Shown here piece after piece: positions 25,079 to 36,957 of a DNA stretch of 64,000 nt (within the stretch, counting starts at the first letter, position 1; the number at the start of each line of letters is the position of its first letter). This stretch comes from Eretmocerus hayati. Taxonomy: Eukaryota; Arthropoda; Insecta; Hymenoptera; Aphelinidae. Location of the stretch: positions 56,011,797-56,075,796 of the forward strand of contig CM056744.1 of the NCBI GenBank assembly GCA_029851415.1, read 5' to 3'. A model generated the notes under the pieces. That model made no database searches. It saw only the letters and a list, made by a program, of their open reading frames with translations, and had not been told where the DNA came from. The position numbers were made by a program, and so were the translations under genes.

Positions 25079-27082
25079 TTACTCCTCTGGTTTCGCTGTT
25101 ACTGCGAGTTGATCTAGGTTCGGGAATCCAATTCCCCTCCCACTCGGCTGGACCGCATATGTAATCGGTTGAATGTTGATGGTCTCCGGCTGGCGAGACC
25201 ATGCTACTCCGGGATGTTCTATGTCCTGATCTCCCGATGATGTCTCTGAAACTTGTCTTCCAGTGATTAGCCAAAGGGACCCCCCCAGGCAAAGGACTCT
25301 CCAAATTATAAGTATTATTACTGCGATGATGATTAAGGTCGTAGCGGAATACGTAAGCGTGTTCTGAAGTAATTCAAATTTCCCCGATATCAATCTGAGT
25401 TGACTCATTCCCCGCGCTTTGTTCATAATCTCTTTTAATTCTTCTCCTCTGTCGAGTGCATTCAGGGATGATCTCCCGCGCAATTTAATATGTGGTGCTA
25501 ATTCTGTTTCATCGATCGAGTCTTTCGAGAATCCTGCCATTTTTCTTCCCATCACTGATGATAGATCTAGTTCTGCCTCGTCAAAGATATTAATTTGCGA
25601 TGATGTAGTGATCTGTCGCGAGGCTATTAGTTTTACGTTTTCAGTTCGTGCTGAACAGCCCGACGGTAGGTTAACGATGCCCATGCCTTCCAGCGTGAAT
25701 CTTTTCTCATTATCTTGTGCGCAATTAACGTATAAATTATCGGCTCCCATGGATGAGTAAATCCATGTATTTTCTTTCTCCAATCTAGTCCAGAATGTTT
25801 CCTGAAACCTGGCGACCTTCAATTCACAGTTTGAAAAGTTTTTCATGTCCTTGTGAGCTCCAAGTTTGATTTCGCACGGGGAATTCTCATCAATAATCCG
25901 GACTGGTTCATTACTTTCACAAATGAATGCCCTGTGTAACCATTTACATTTACTTAGACTGTCCATCGTCATTGGAATATAGCTCTCTGCGTCTATATTT
26001 AACGCGGCGTATTCTGTGCTTGGCCATAGGTAGATGAAAATCGAGCTGTTGGTCTGTTTCACAGGGACCGCTATAGCTTTGAATAGGTCATACTCGGTGT
26101 AGTCCAAGAGCGGAATTTTTACGTAGTATATGAGTTGTGGGTACGAAAATACTATCGATAGATCTATTATCTTCATCAAGTCTACTAGTGGGTCGGTTCC
26201 GTTGACTTTTGGGAATTTAGCATCGTTTACTGTTTGTTCTGCCATCATTCTTGTATTCTCAAACAGAGAGGGTGGCATGAAGCGCGGGTGTGCCATACCC
26301 TGAGCTGCGAATAGTAATGCGTCTGTCAAAATTTCGGTATCTATTTCATGTTGCAGTACGCTTTCGCTGAGCGGTTCGAAGAATACTTCCATGTCCCTCT
26401 CTTCATTAATGCGTGTTTGTTCATCTTTTAGTATGGTTGTCATTGCCTCGAGTTCGTCCAGCTCTTTGTGAACGTTTCCGAACTGTTTGTAAACTATTTC
26501 GGTTTGATTAGCCATGAGCCCTGCTAATTGGCTGGTGTCGTTAGCTGTGACTTGAATCAGTTGTTTCAGCTCTATTTCTGAATCTTCGTCTAAAGTTCCG
26601 AATAAATATTTGTCGATTTTCCCGATAATTGGAAACCAAGATCTCTTTGCTCGTATTTGTGGAGTGAGGGGTTCAGGACCCCTGAGCATTTCTAGTATCT
26701 TGCCCGCATTATTCTCCGTATCTTGTATTCTATTTCTTAATAGCTGAATCGGTTTTTCTAATGGGCATGGATTATTGTGGGCGTCTGATTGCTGTATCAA
26801 ATTACATCTAGCTCTGAATGCCTTCCAAGTGGTATTAAGTATCTTCCCTCTGGAGAAATAAGATTCTAAATCCACTCTATGTATCATTTTCCATGAAATT
26901 CTAGTTGTGTATAGGCGGTCCAATTTTTCCATGACTAATCCCGGGTTATGATGTATCGAATGCAATGTCAGCTGTTCTTCCCCGGATCTCACAGCTCTGT
27001 GAACCAAAAAAATATTTCTTACAGTTTTAGTTTTGCATTTCAATTTTCTAGGGGAGAGTCGGACAGAACTCAAGACTTGCAT
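25079..27082 (-). CDS. env: Envelope glycoprotein, F-type (errantivirus-like)
   Basis: A 667-residue frame related to the fusion proteins of insect errantiviruses and baculoviruses, which mediate membrane fusion. A furin-type RAKR site at about residues 140-144 is followed by the fusion-peptide region and the FGTLDED box typical of the family. A hydrophobic segment near residues 577-600 (TTLIIIAVIILIIW) is the membrane anchor, with a cytoplasmic tail of about 65 residues. There is no obvious signal peptide at the N-terminus. An acceptor-like CTCTCCCCTAG lies near residue 12 of the frame, so the start is probably supplied by splicing from upstream. Unlike known errantiviruses, env is separated from pol by about 25 kb. 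No internal stops are visible. Confidence 0.85.
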   Translation of the reverse strand: MQVLSSVRLSPRKLKCKTKTVRNIFLVHRAVRSGEEQLTLHSIHHNPGLVMEKLDRLYTTRISWKMIHRVDLESYFSRGKILNTTWKAFRARCNLIQQSDAHNNPCPLEKPIQLLRNRIQDTENNAGKILEMLRGPEPLTPQIRAKRSWFPIIGKIDKYLFGTLDEDSEIELKQLIQVTANDTSQLAGLMANQTEIVYKQFGNVHKELDELEAMTTILKDEQTRINEERDMEVFFEPLSESVLQHEIDTEILTDALLFAAQGMAHPRFMPPSLFENTRMMAEQTVNDAKFPKVNGTDPLVDLMKIIDLSIVFSYPQLIYYVKIPLLDYTEYDLFKAIAVPVKQTNSSIFIYLWPSTEYAALNIDAESYIPMTMDSLSKCKWLHRAFICESNEPVRIIDENSPCEIKLGAHKDMKNFSNCELKVARFQETFWTRLEKENTWIYSSMGADNLYVNCAQDNEKRFTLEGMGIVNLPSGCSARTENVKLIASRQITTSSQINIFDEAELDLSSVMGRKMAGFSKDSIDETELAPHIKLRGRSSLNALDRGEELKEIMNKARGMSQLRLISGKFELLQNTLTYSATTLIIIAVIILIIWRVLCLGGSLWLITGRQVSETSSGDQDIEHPGVAWSRQPETINIQPITYAVQPSGRGIGFPNLDQLAVTAKPEE

Positions 27083-28599
27083 TCATTTGCAATACGCTTC
27101 AGGCGCTGCCACATGCCGCCTTAATCGTTGTGCTATGTAAAATTGGGTGCCCGCCTAATTGCTATACTGTCCACTTTTTATATTTCATATGTGATTCCGA
27201 AGCCTACCACCGCGTTTCGGTCTCTTTTCTTCCTTGATATGTGGTATTTTGCGGAAATTGGTACCTGATTTGCGTGATCTGGGTCTCGAGGGTTGAACCC
27301 TGTTGCGGCCCTCATATGACTACCCGACCGCGCATGCGCGCGTTATACTCGCATCGTCGTAACGATAACTCTATTTCCGGATCGGCGCAACGAAACCCTC
27401 GTGGCTTTTGGGCAGAGTAAATTCTACTATAGTTCTTTGCTGACTTTGTTCTCCAATAGTTGTCAATGAAGCCTTTTCTCCCGTGAAGCTATAATGGGGA
27501 AACATCGTCTTAAGATTCTCGCTCACCTTGAGTTTTCCACGGCTTGTGCAAGTATTGTGACTAGTAGTCTCAAAAAGAACAGATTCTATTCGTACCAATC
27601 GTTACCTTTTCACTAATATAATGAATTTCCGGAAAAACCCTTGTGTATAATGCATTGTATACAGCTGCTCGTCTCAGCTGTCTGTTTACTTCTGCTACAG
27701 CTGTCAGATTATAACTGTTTGAGGGGGATGCACTCCTGTTTGATTCTATGAATGTGATTATAAACCGCCTAAAAGGTCTCATTTTCCTGCTAATAAGTAT
27801 TCGGCTGACTATGAGACATGATTTTCTACATTTCAGATGAGTACTCCTTGCTCTTGATTTATTTGACGTTATTACTTTGGTTACTTTGTGGAATCTCTTT
27901 TTTATTTCCAGGTTACTCCAGTGTCATCTTATTCTGGATGTGTTGGATAGGTGAGGCCTTATCTTGACCTCCCGATAATGTACCTGGCTAATTTGGTTAA
28001 GGTTTCATTATGATGTCTCAGATGGTGATGCCTAAAGGTATTTGTTCCAACCTTGAGTTACTCCACGGATGAAACTCTGTGATGATTCTATTGCCTCCTG
28101 TCTATGACACCTTGATTAGAGAACTTAGCATGAGCCCAAGTCATAATTCAGTAAGGCGTAATGAGGAACTCTACTGGTAAGTTTCATCTCTGTACTTATA
28201 GGGTTTTTTTTTGTTTTTTTTTTTGCCTATTCAATGAATTTCCCATGCTGGGTCCTGTTCATATTACTCAATAGCTTTCTTCAAATATTTCAGGTTTCCA
28301 GGCAACTACTTGGTTTCAATTCCAATGTTCAAAGTGATGCAAGGGTGAATCACCCTCTTTTCTATGTTTCTCAGGTTTATATTTCAAGGTTCATTATGGA
28401 TGTATCGCTCAGGGAGCTAGAATGGGCATATCACTGTAGCGGATACTCAGATTTTGTGCCCTTCTTATCCATTGTAACACCCTATGTAGATATTTTGTTG
28501 AAATGTGTCCAACTTTTGTGAGGAATGTCTCATATATATATACATGCTACAATTCAGATCATCCGCTCAACTTCATTTCCTATGATCCTACCTTCATGA
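27083..28599. other. Spacer upstream of env; possible env leader exons
   Basis: Two short minus-strand frames (27782-27570, starting ATG, 70 residues; and 27598-27371) sit just ahead of env in its sense. The second contains a good donor (CTCAAG followed by GTGAGC, near 27525). They could be env 5' exons or a small gene, but neither has a clear signal peptide or a known motif. The rest is AT-rich with nothing recognised. Confidence 0.35.
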
Positions 28600-30800
28600 T
28601 GATCCATCAAAGGTAATTACACATTGTCAACATTAACTATTATGTCTATGGTACATACTAAAGCATTTTTCTCCTGGATGTTCCACAAGGACGGTCTTTT
28701 CAGTTTTTATTATTTAATCTCCCAAGTTGCTCTTTCAAAGTGGAATTACTTCTATATTGTATTCCTTAATCCCTTCTTGGATCTCTCTAACTCATTTGTT
28801 TGACTGGGCTTATCTGTTAACTTCTATTATGTTTACCTATATCTGTACCAAAAATGGGGCTTTCGAAAAAGTTCCATATATCTATTTCTTGCTCTACATC
28901 CAATATTTTCCCAACTTAGGTATCCCATCAGTGGTTTTATGGTATAATTTGACTATTGTTCTGAGAGCAAAATGTTCAGACAGAGCCATGTGCATGCACA
29001 CTGCTTTTTTTATAAAAATATCTGATTTTTTTCTGAGGTGGCTGGGAACTCTACATAAGACCCTAAGCCTCATGGTTCATGATTCTAAAGGGTATTGGCA
29101 TGATCCATGCCGCCTTTTAGAGGGGATTCTAGTATTTTATCTCCCTCTTATTGTATCTTATCTCATTCATTTGGGTATTATTCTCAGCAAGCTTTCATAT
29201 GTTCCCATTCGAATGTCTCAAAAGTTGAGTTTTTCGGTGAGACAGATTATGGTCATTTATGGTTGTATCTTTATTACTACATTAAGTTGGACTTTTCCTG
29301 GGCATCTATATGTTGTATCACCCCCAGTACTTTGAAGTAAAAATCTGTAGAGAGACCTGCATCCAGTCTCACTGTTTTCCAATGCTTTTTTTATGCGATT
29401 GGACCCAAAATTAGGGTAATCGGTAATACAGCCAATTCACATTTTTGCTCTTATACTTCTTAATCCATTAGATATGATCCTTTATATGTACTTATCTGCT
29501 GTATTATCACCTCTATTTTGATAAAAACAATTACAGGGAGGCCTGTCTATCCACTGTTTCATCTTGGGTCCAAATATTTGACTTTTATAGATGAACCCCT
29601 GGGAACGAGTCATGGACATTATGTATTGATTGCATCCTATGTGTTTGGATTTGTTATCCATTGACAGCATCAGATTTTACATTTTACATGTTCACTTTGC
29701 TTTTGAGCTGAATAATATTCAAGATTGAATGCAAATTACTCCTCTGGAGTGTCATACTCTGAAGCCCAAAGATCCTTCAAATAGAACATTATTTCAACTA
29801 TTAATGGTTGTGTCCTAACTCTAATGGTATTTTGCTCTATCCCTGTCACCTTAGAGGAAGATTTTGTGTTTGACACTTATGTCATTGTGTCCCATCTTAC
29901 TTGCTTAGCTGATGTGTTCCTCAGCAAGCATTTAACATGTTTTCATTTGATTACCTCAAAAGTGGGTCTTTCGGTAGAACAGCGTATACCTATTTTTGGT
30001 TCTGTGATTAATATCTGCTATAACTGAGTCTTCTATTGATGTCTATATGTTGTATAATAGCCCTTACTTTGGTGTAAAAATATTGTAGAGAGGCTGTATG
30101 CAATTCCAATGGTTTTTGGGTAAAATATCTTACTTTGGAAAAAAATGCCTGGGAACGATTCCTGGCTATCATGCTATAACCATGGGATGGATTTGTTATG
30201 TGATTCACTATGGACTGACAGTATCAATCTGCAGGTTTAACAGGCTCCATTTATTCTGAGAAGAATCCCTACTTAAGATTGAAAGACTTGAATCCTCAAT
30301 CAGAAGTGAAACTTCCTCAAAATGGAATTTTATCTAAAATTCTGTTGTAAGGCTCCTCAATTTTGACTCTAGTTGAGCAAGACTAAGGTATTGGCTTAAA
30401 TTGGTCAATTTAGGACAGAACCTTAAATATGTGAATATAATATTGTATCTCCTCTCATTCCTCCAGAAGAACTCCCCAGTGAGCTTCTGATATGTTCTCA
30501 TTCGACTGCACCCAAAACTGTTTATTCGAAAAAACCTCATATACCTAATTTATGCTCTGTTGCTTATATTTGTTAAAGATGGGACTTCCCTTAATGTTTA
30601 TATGGTGTATTTTAGCCATTATTCTGGGAGGAAAATCTTTAAAAGGGTCCCAGTGTGCCTATAGTGATTTTGGGAAAAAATATCTAACTTTTGGAGTGAG
30701 GTGGCTGGGAACGAGTCTAGCCAGTACTGTGTATATTGAAGAGATAGCTTGTTGTATAGTTTGCTATGCATGATGGCACCATCCTACATGGTCTACAAGC
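28600..30800. repeat. Degenerate long tandem repeats within the cargo
   Basis: A block of several hundred bases recurs four or five times with strong divergence. Shared landmarks in order are CAGCAAGC...CATATGTT (near 29190, 29925, 30485), TATATGTTGTAT-like words (29310, 30045, 30595), GTAGAGAG or GGGAGG (29350, 29540, 30090), AAAATATCT (29015, 30125, 30680) and GGCTGGGAACGAGTC-like words (29040, 29590, 30145, 30705). Stops interrupt all frames in most copies, so the 202-residue plus frame at 28727-29335 is probably chance. The unit may be a structured RNA or a decayed duplicated exon. Confidence 0.6.
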
Positions 30801-31713
30801 TCATTCTATCATTGAATTACCTCTGGATACATGAATTTCATGGACTTATATTCAGTGTTAAATATACCTTGCTACGCCAGAGTGTCATGGTCAGTCGAGC
30901 AAAACTGTGTTGATCAGAACACTTGCCATCTCCAGAGCCATTAATTTGGGACCTTTTAACTCTGGGATCCTGGTTCTAAACTATATTGGCTTGAATTATA
31001 CAAGTTTTCAGACATCTGGAACCCTTGTATCAAAATTTCCATCCTGATACTTAAATGATCAATTTGAGTTTTGTAAGGGCAATGTATCCATTACTTTTTG
31101 TCCCTGTGATCTCAATTTGCATCTAATTGAAGTGAAATTTGGTGCAGGGGTATATCTAGGTATGCTGCTCATAACAATTCATTCACTTTTATGTTCCATT
31201 GGGTCTTTTCCAAAATTGTCTTCTGAAACTTGCTCAGAGTTGTTAGCTTTGAATGAAAAGTGATAGCTTCCACCATGCTTTTCCAAAGTTTGGTTCTGGA
31301 GTCTAAGCTGAAAGCATCAATTAAATTTTATACAACCTTAACTTCTGAGGGCAAAAGTTTCCCTTATAGACTTGTTTCCTCTTAAATAGCTGTGGTGCGC
31401 CCCAAGGCTTTTCAAGGGTCTCAGCTCATCATTCATCATTTGTATAAGCCAGCCTAATGATATGAACTTTTCTATGTGTGCCGCCAATGACAGTTTTCTG
31501 CTCCTGTCAGTCTGATGACTGTATCTCTCTTTTCTCCTGCTCTCTCTCTCTCTCTCTCTCTCTCTTATGGTTACCTAACCTGACTTGACGATAACCCGCC
31601 GCCTGGGTCTATCAATCGATGAAAATACACGTGTGCTCCGAAATTTAGTGATTTTATCGTGGTTCCTCTGTTGCCGGTGTAGTTTGAACCGTGTGATCGG
31701 CTGTTTTTTCAGT
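30801..31713. other. Promoter-side spacer of the JmjC gene
   Basis: No frame is supported. A TC microsatellite (31541-31565) lies in the middle. A probable first, non-coding exon of the JmjC gene ends at 31713, before a GTAAGT donor. Confidence 0.4.
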
Positions 31714-31843
31714 GTAAGTTTTTGACTTATATAATTGTTATCTTCCTCATTTTTTTTTTTTGCTGATGTTAAATATGTATGTAATGGCTATGCTTTTGCT
31801 TTCAGGTTTTAGTCGACTTAGTTTTGAAAAAAAAGAAAAAACC

Positions 31844-34056
31844 ATGGCTGATTTTGGATCAGAGGAACTACCTCCGCTTAAGGGGCATAAGTTTTTCATT
31901 GTCACACTGCATTTGACAGTTATGCTGATCAATGCGGTCAATTATTTGCATAAGGGCGGTGTCGCCGTCACGAAGTTTTGGGTCCATGTTGTGAGTATAC
32001 TTCAACTTCATCTTGCCCTCCCCTCTTCCATACATTCCAAGTTTGAAATTCTTCATAGTATAAGCGCGCGTCTCCAAATCTCAGGCTCCCTCTGCAATAC
32101 AAACCCTATATGCGCCTTCTAGTGTCTACCTCAAGCCTCGCGTGCAATGGTGTTAACGTTGCGGTGAGAAATCTGGTGGAGAGCTACTCATAATCTGGTG
32201 GAGAGCCACTCGTAATCTGGTGGAGAGCACTGCCGTGCTAGCATATGGGCTTCATAAGCATACAAGCGAGGCCTGACTCCGCGCGCGTGGTGTTGTATCT
32301 TTCGTTGCTGTGAAGCGGGTTTTTGGTGGGCTCAGGTCTATTCGATAGTATATTCCGGGTTTAAAGAATAGGTCGACCTCAGGCTGACAGAAGCGTTTGT
32401 TCTTTTCTCTTTCATGGGGTTGCTTGCATTGTTTTTGAACATTACTTTCCGCGACGATACACTGTCGGAAAGTAAAAATTTATAACTTGGTCACATTCCG
32501 TCAAAACCTTTCTCGTGGCTTTTTCATATTGCCAAATTTAACTCGAATGACCATCCTGTTAATCTGGGTTTTCCATCTTTCTGCCGATTTCAATTATCCA
32601 GTTTTCGATCTGCATTCGTTCTATTTAATTTATTTCGTTAACTAAATTCTCGTTGCAGCCACAGAGTTTCAACGTGGTTTGCTTCTCCTAAGAGTTCTCT
32701 TTCTGCTTATTCTTCCACGTATCCTCTGTGTAAAAGAATGTTAGGTGTTTCTTGAGAAACATTTTTTTTTTTCCACATTCCCTGTTCTAAATTTTGTCTC
32801 GTATTTTTCAGTTCAAAGATGGCCCATCAATCCTGACTTCCGCCTGTGCTGCCGCATTCCTTGATCGGCACCTAGTTCGACCCCAAAGTTTACAAATGCA
32901 ACGACTGGAAAGACTACATCGTGGTATTTATTACCTCCACCAGCGGGATGCTACTGCTGGTGAAATCCCTTCAAGCGATGAATTCCTCGCTTCCACCAGT
33001 TTTTTAGAGTGTACTTCGGACAACGCAAGTGAAGTTGAGCGAGAGTACGAGAGAATCCTAGAACATCTTGCTTCGGGACCGGAGGCATTCTACGGACTCA
33101 ATCTTGACCCTAAGGGCCCCACAGCAAGACTACGGCTCAAGGACTTTCCATTGTATGTTCGGTCGGCGCTCAACCCGCACTTAGGTAGAAGCCCGGGAAT
33201 TAACGTTCCCAGTCTCTATGCAGGCCTGAAAGGGAGTTGCAGTGCTATGCATTGTGAAGATGGAGATCTGGATAGTGGAAATATCCATCGGTATGGCGCT
33301 CCCAAGTATTGGTTGTTCGTCCATCCGCACTACAACCACCATCTTCGTCAGCGTGTCCTTGAGTCGCTTCGCCGAAGTAACAAGATACATCTAACGAAGG
33401 GGTGGCTCCCCGGCTGCGGTACTCCCCTTCACCATAAACGATTGCTCCTCGCGCCAAGTCTCCTTCGTGAATGGGGTATTCCTTTCGAAATCTTCGTTCA
33501 ACAGCCTGGGCAATTCATCTACATTCGCGATGGAGTTTTCCATCAAGTAGTAAACGCGGGGCCCTGCATCGCTGAGGCTGTGAATATGGGGAGTGCTCTA
33601 TGGTCCGGCGGAGCGCATAAATATAAAACCTGTGCCTGCAAGTCTTCCGGCAAGTCAGTGTTCATTTCAGGGAGCCCTGATGTGGCATTGAATGTCACCC
33701 CGGCGCATTTGAAGAGGCACGTGTGCGATTTCGCGGGTTGTGACGCTTACTATTTCAATCTCCAAGACCTTGCTGCTCATAAGCGTGCTCATACCCGAAT
33801 GGTGCATACTTGTGCCATTTGTCAGAAATCTTTTGCGCGGCTTTCCAACCTTCGAAGGCACTCTAAGGTCCATCTGCCTTCCGAGGAGGCTCGTGTTCCG
33901 TGTTCCCTATGCAAGAGCTTTGTAGTGAAGGAGTACGTGCGGATTCACCGGCTGACTTGTCAAGGAGGTCCCTTAACGTGTCCCCATTGCAGTAAAAACT
34001 TCCTTCGGCGTGAGGGCTTGACGCTCCATGTTTCAAAGTGTTCATCCCGGCGCTGA
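31844..34056 (+). CDS. JmjC-domain protein with C-terminal C2H2 zinc fingers (cargo)
   Basis: Two coding exons, 31844-31990 and 32812-34056, join in phase 0 across an 821-bp GT-AG intron to give 463 residues. A 92-bp 5'UTR intron (31714-31805) precedes the ATG (context AACCATGG). The central part matches the JmjC fold of KDM4/KDM5-type histone demethylases: the Fe(II) ligands appear as MHCED (His196, Glu198) and GVFHQVVN (His293), with YGAPKYW and AEAVNM boxes around them. It has no JmjN domain, PHD or Tudor that I can recognise. From residue 352 on there are at least three C2H2 fingers. A nuclear 2-oxoglutarate-dependent lysine demethylase guided to DNA by its fingers is the natural reading; substrate is unknown. 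It lies antisense to gag-pol, in GC-richer DNA than its surroundings, with intact active-site residues. Confidence 0.85.
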
Positions 34057-34707
34057 GTCTGTTAGTATATGCAATTTTGTGAGGAGTGTGTATGTTCAAG
34101 AAAACATTAGGCCCGTTTTGTTTCCCACTGCGAGTACATTTTAGCCATTGATCTTCCAAAGAGTCGTTCTTGATCAAGATTTAACGACCATTTGTACCAA
34201 ATTTAAGCTCTCTTGGTAATGGTGCTATCGTGTTTGCCCAACTTCCTATATATTCCAAACACATGATCATGATGTGTGAAATGTATGCATTTTTTTTGAC
34301 TAAAGTATTTCTTTTCTCTCTTTTTTTATTGACGAATACCAGGGTCTTATATAAGTTCTTTAGACTATCCTATCTTGTTCAGTTGTTTCGGAATTCTATC
34401 GAATTTATTGTTAGTTTTTTATGATGTCGTTCTCATCTTTGATTTAAAGAGAATTAGGTAGTATTTATCATATCCAAATAGTTTTTGATCATCCCTCTTG
34501 GGTATTATTCGGATTCCCGTTTGATATATATATTTTTATTTTAAAAAAACTCTTCCCATTTTTGAGAGTGAAAAAGAATAAAATGAAATATTTCCATCTG
34601 AGCGTATTTAATTTTTGTAACTCTCCCTTGCCCCGTATGTATGGTAAAAGTGAGAGTTATTTTTGTAGCCATGAGTATAGTTTCTGATTGGTCTCTTTTC
34701 GTTTGAA
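34057..34707. other. 3' flank of the JmjC gene
   Basis: AT-rich and non-coding. An AATAAA on the plus strand at 34577-34582 could end the JmjC transcript. Confidence 0.4.
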
Positions 34708-34998
34708 ATGATCAGAAATGGCCATCACCATTTGGTTTTTCCGTTGCTTTTCATGATTTTTGGGATTGAGTTTGTGAGTTCCGATCTCAATTTAGATGCT
34801 CTCAGCAATCTTGTTTATCGGAGATTTTTCGATGCCGAGACACTCTCAATTGAATGCTGTGTAGCAGCAGATGAGTCACTTGGGCTTGTAACTGATTTTG
34901 AGCCGGAGGTGAGTTTTCAAAAGGAGGTAACAAAACAGGAATCTATTATGTTTTCGTATACAAGTATTAATGAGCTTGATCTAATTGTTCCGACATGA
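34708..34998 (+). CDS. Small hypothetical protein, possible signal peptide
   Basis: A 96-residue ATG frame with a hydrophobic N-terminal segment (LVFPLLFMIFGIEFVSS) that resembles a signal peptide, followed by an acidic chain with two adjacent Cys. A strong donor, GAG followed by GTGAGT, lies inside it at 34909, so the real exon may end there at residue 67 and continue elsewhere; I could not find a matching phase-0 partner. I recognise no family. It sits between the JmjC gene and the secreted-protein gene, on the same strand. Confidence 0.35.
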   Translation: MIRNGHHHLVFPLLFMIFGIEFVSSDLNLDALSNLVYRRFFDAETLSIECCVAADESLGLVTDFEPEVSFQKEVTKQESIMFSYTSINELDLIVPT

Positions 34999-35238
34999 TA
35001 TTTTTCTCAAAATTTTCTGGTGCTGACAACTTGTTCATTACTCGAGAGTTCATCAAGTCCGTGGTCAGTCTAATGAGCCAGTCAGACTGTTACTTCGCTA
35101 TTCCATTTTTGCTGATGGCGCGAATTTCTTCATCGTGTTCTATATCCCTTTGCTCTCGTGCTTTGCGTGCTGATCTCCCTAAGTAGTTGTATTTCAGCCT
35201 TTTCAAGATCGACTGCACCATCCCGTGCACTATCGACC

Positions 35239-35826
35239 ATGTTCGCGTAAGTGATTCTATTTGTTTTTCTTCTGAAATTTCCATCATGAGTTTTCGTGAC
35301 CTTATATGATTCTCTTTCATTACAGGTTCACTCTCGTCTTTTTATTTTCTCTATTGTATTTTGTTGAAAAAGCGGTTCGTGCAATAGCGCCCCCCGCGCG
35401 ACAGCCTAGGCTTGTCGCGATTGTACGTCCTTTTGCTTGGGCACCTGGACCCTTACCGGGGTTTGATGTCGCGGTAAATTTGTTCTCACGAATATGTCTT
35501 GCTCCGTTGGGTTGCTATTGGGCAGATTGTTTATCATAACTCTATTTTTATTATAGCCGGGACCCATCCGACCTATTGTAACCGTCGGCAGAGGTGGTTT
35601 TCGGGCCGAGGATCTCCAACTGCGCCGGCCTCATTTGCCTGGTCGCGAGGTCGTACGTCAGGTCAGTATCTTCGTTTTGCATCGGCCACTCAGTTTAAGG
35701 ACTGGTCATCATTTTGTTGAACTGATAATCAAGATGCCATCTTGTTCATTACAGGCCCCCTTGTTTCTTGAAGAGGACGAGGTCCCTCTTCGTCCGCCTC
35801 GCACTTTTCCGAGAAGTCATCTCTGA
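35239..35826 (+). CDS. Putative small secreted protein, four exons (cargo)
   Basis: Coding exons 35239-35246, 35326-35473, 35557-35661 and 35755-35826 join in frame through three GT-AG introns of 79, 83 and 93 bases to give 110 residues. The ATG (context CGACCATG) is eight bases before the first donor, so the coding region is mostly in later exons. The N-terminus is a strong signal-peptide candidate (hydrophobic FTLVFLFSLLYF, then charged residues). The mature part is rich in Pro, Arg and Val and lacks Cys. I recognise no family. All three introns keep the frame, which argues strongly for a real gene. A secreted or vesicle-borne factor is possible, but that is inference. Confidence 0.65.
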
Positions 35827-36957
35827 CTCGGCCGGCACTGGGTGAGTGTCGCCATCTTGTTCCCTTACCAAAATTTATTAATGTTCATCGAGCTTTCCAT
35901 ATAACCCGTAAATTTCGTTTTGTTTCTACATATACATCTATTCGCACATGTCTTTGTCTAGATTCTGCTCATCCCCGATGTTTTTTCTTCACCGTTTCTA
36001 TTTATATCTCCTTTTTTTGTTATAGATCGACCGTCGATACCTCGTTGAAGGGGCAGGGTATGAAGAATTTTAATCATCTGAATCTTTTCTTCATTTTCCT
36101 ATTTTAAAGAGCCAACCTCAGTGTTTGTAGTTTGGATTTCTCTTTCACTAAGCTGTGTTACTTTATATTTAACCCCGTTTAGAACTCTTCATTCGTCTGA
36201 GTTTGCTCGAACTTTATATTGTATATATGAGACATATGTAGCGATGTATTTTGCATAATTTGTAAAATATTTGTCACATTTGGCCGGTGATCTCCTGAGT
36301 TCTTTGAATAAATACTAATTAAATCTTGAATGTGTTCGTGTCTTTCTTCCATGTTATCCTTCTTTCTGTCTCTTTCTGAGACATTACAATGGCCTCTGTA
36401 TTAGTCGATCAGACAAAAAGATGAATAAAAAATTTCGGATATTCTTGAGATAAGGCAATGGTTTCAGATAATTGATTTCATAATTTGAACGTATTATTTC
36501 GCTCTCTTCTCTTCTTTTTGTAAATCTTAATAATACCATAGAGGATGATGTAGAATGGTTGCGCCGTATACCTGCTTCTTGATAAAGAGCTTTGAGGCCT
36601 GCAATAGCATACGATGGCTATAGAAGTGTTTCCGTCTGTGTGTGTGTGTGTCGCACAGCGTACTATCGAGACGAGCGCATTAGTATGCTTATAGATAACT
36701 TCGAGCTGTGACGCCGTTGCTGTTCTCATTTTCTTTCTCTTTTTGCCGTCATTTGTTGTTTCCAAAAACGTGAGTGAAATTTGATTTTGATCGATTAGAC
36801 TAATCTTGTATTAATTCTGGATTTTCAGTTGGTAAAACACGTTCTTGATTTCGTTTCTGAGATATCTGATAGACTCATTAGCGTCGGTTATTTATTAAAT
36901 ATTTATCTTGGTTTCATGCAAATATCATATTAGAGAGAAAATTCATTGTCATATCAT
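35827..36957. other. Spacer after the secreted-protein gene
   Basis: A probable 3'UTR intron (donor GGGTGAGTG near 35840, acceptor TTATAG near 36025) follows the stop. A short TG microsatellite lies near 36637-36650. No other gene is visible. Confidence 0.4.

Noticed and set aside
28727..29335. 202-residue hydrophobic plus-strand frame
   Set aside because: It starts with TTG, is T-rich, and homologous repeat blocks downstream carry stops in the same frame.
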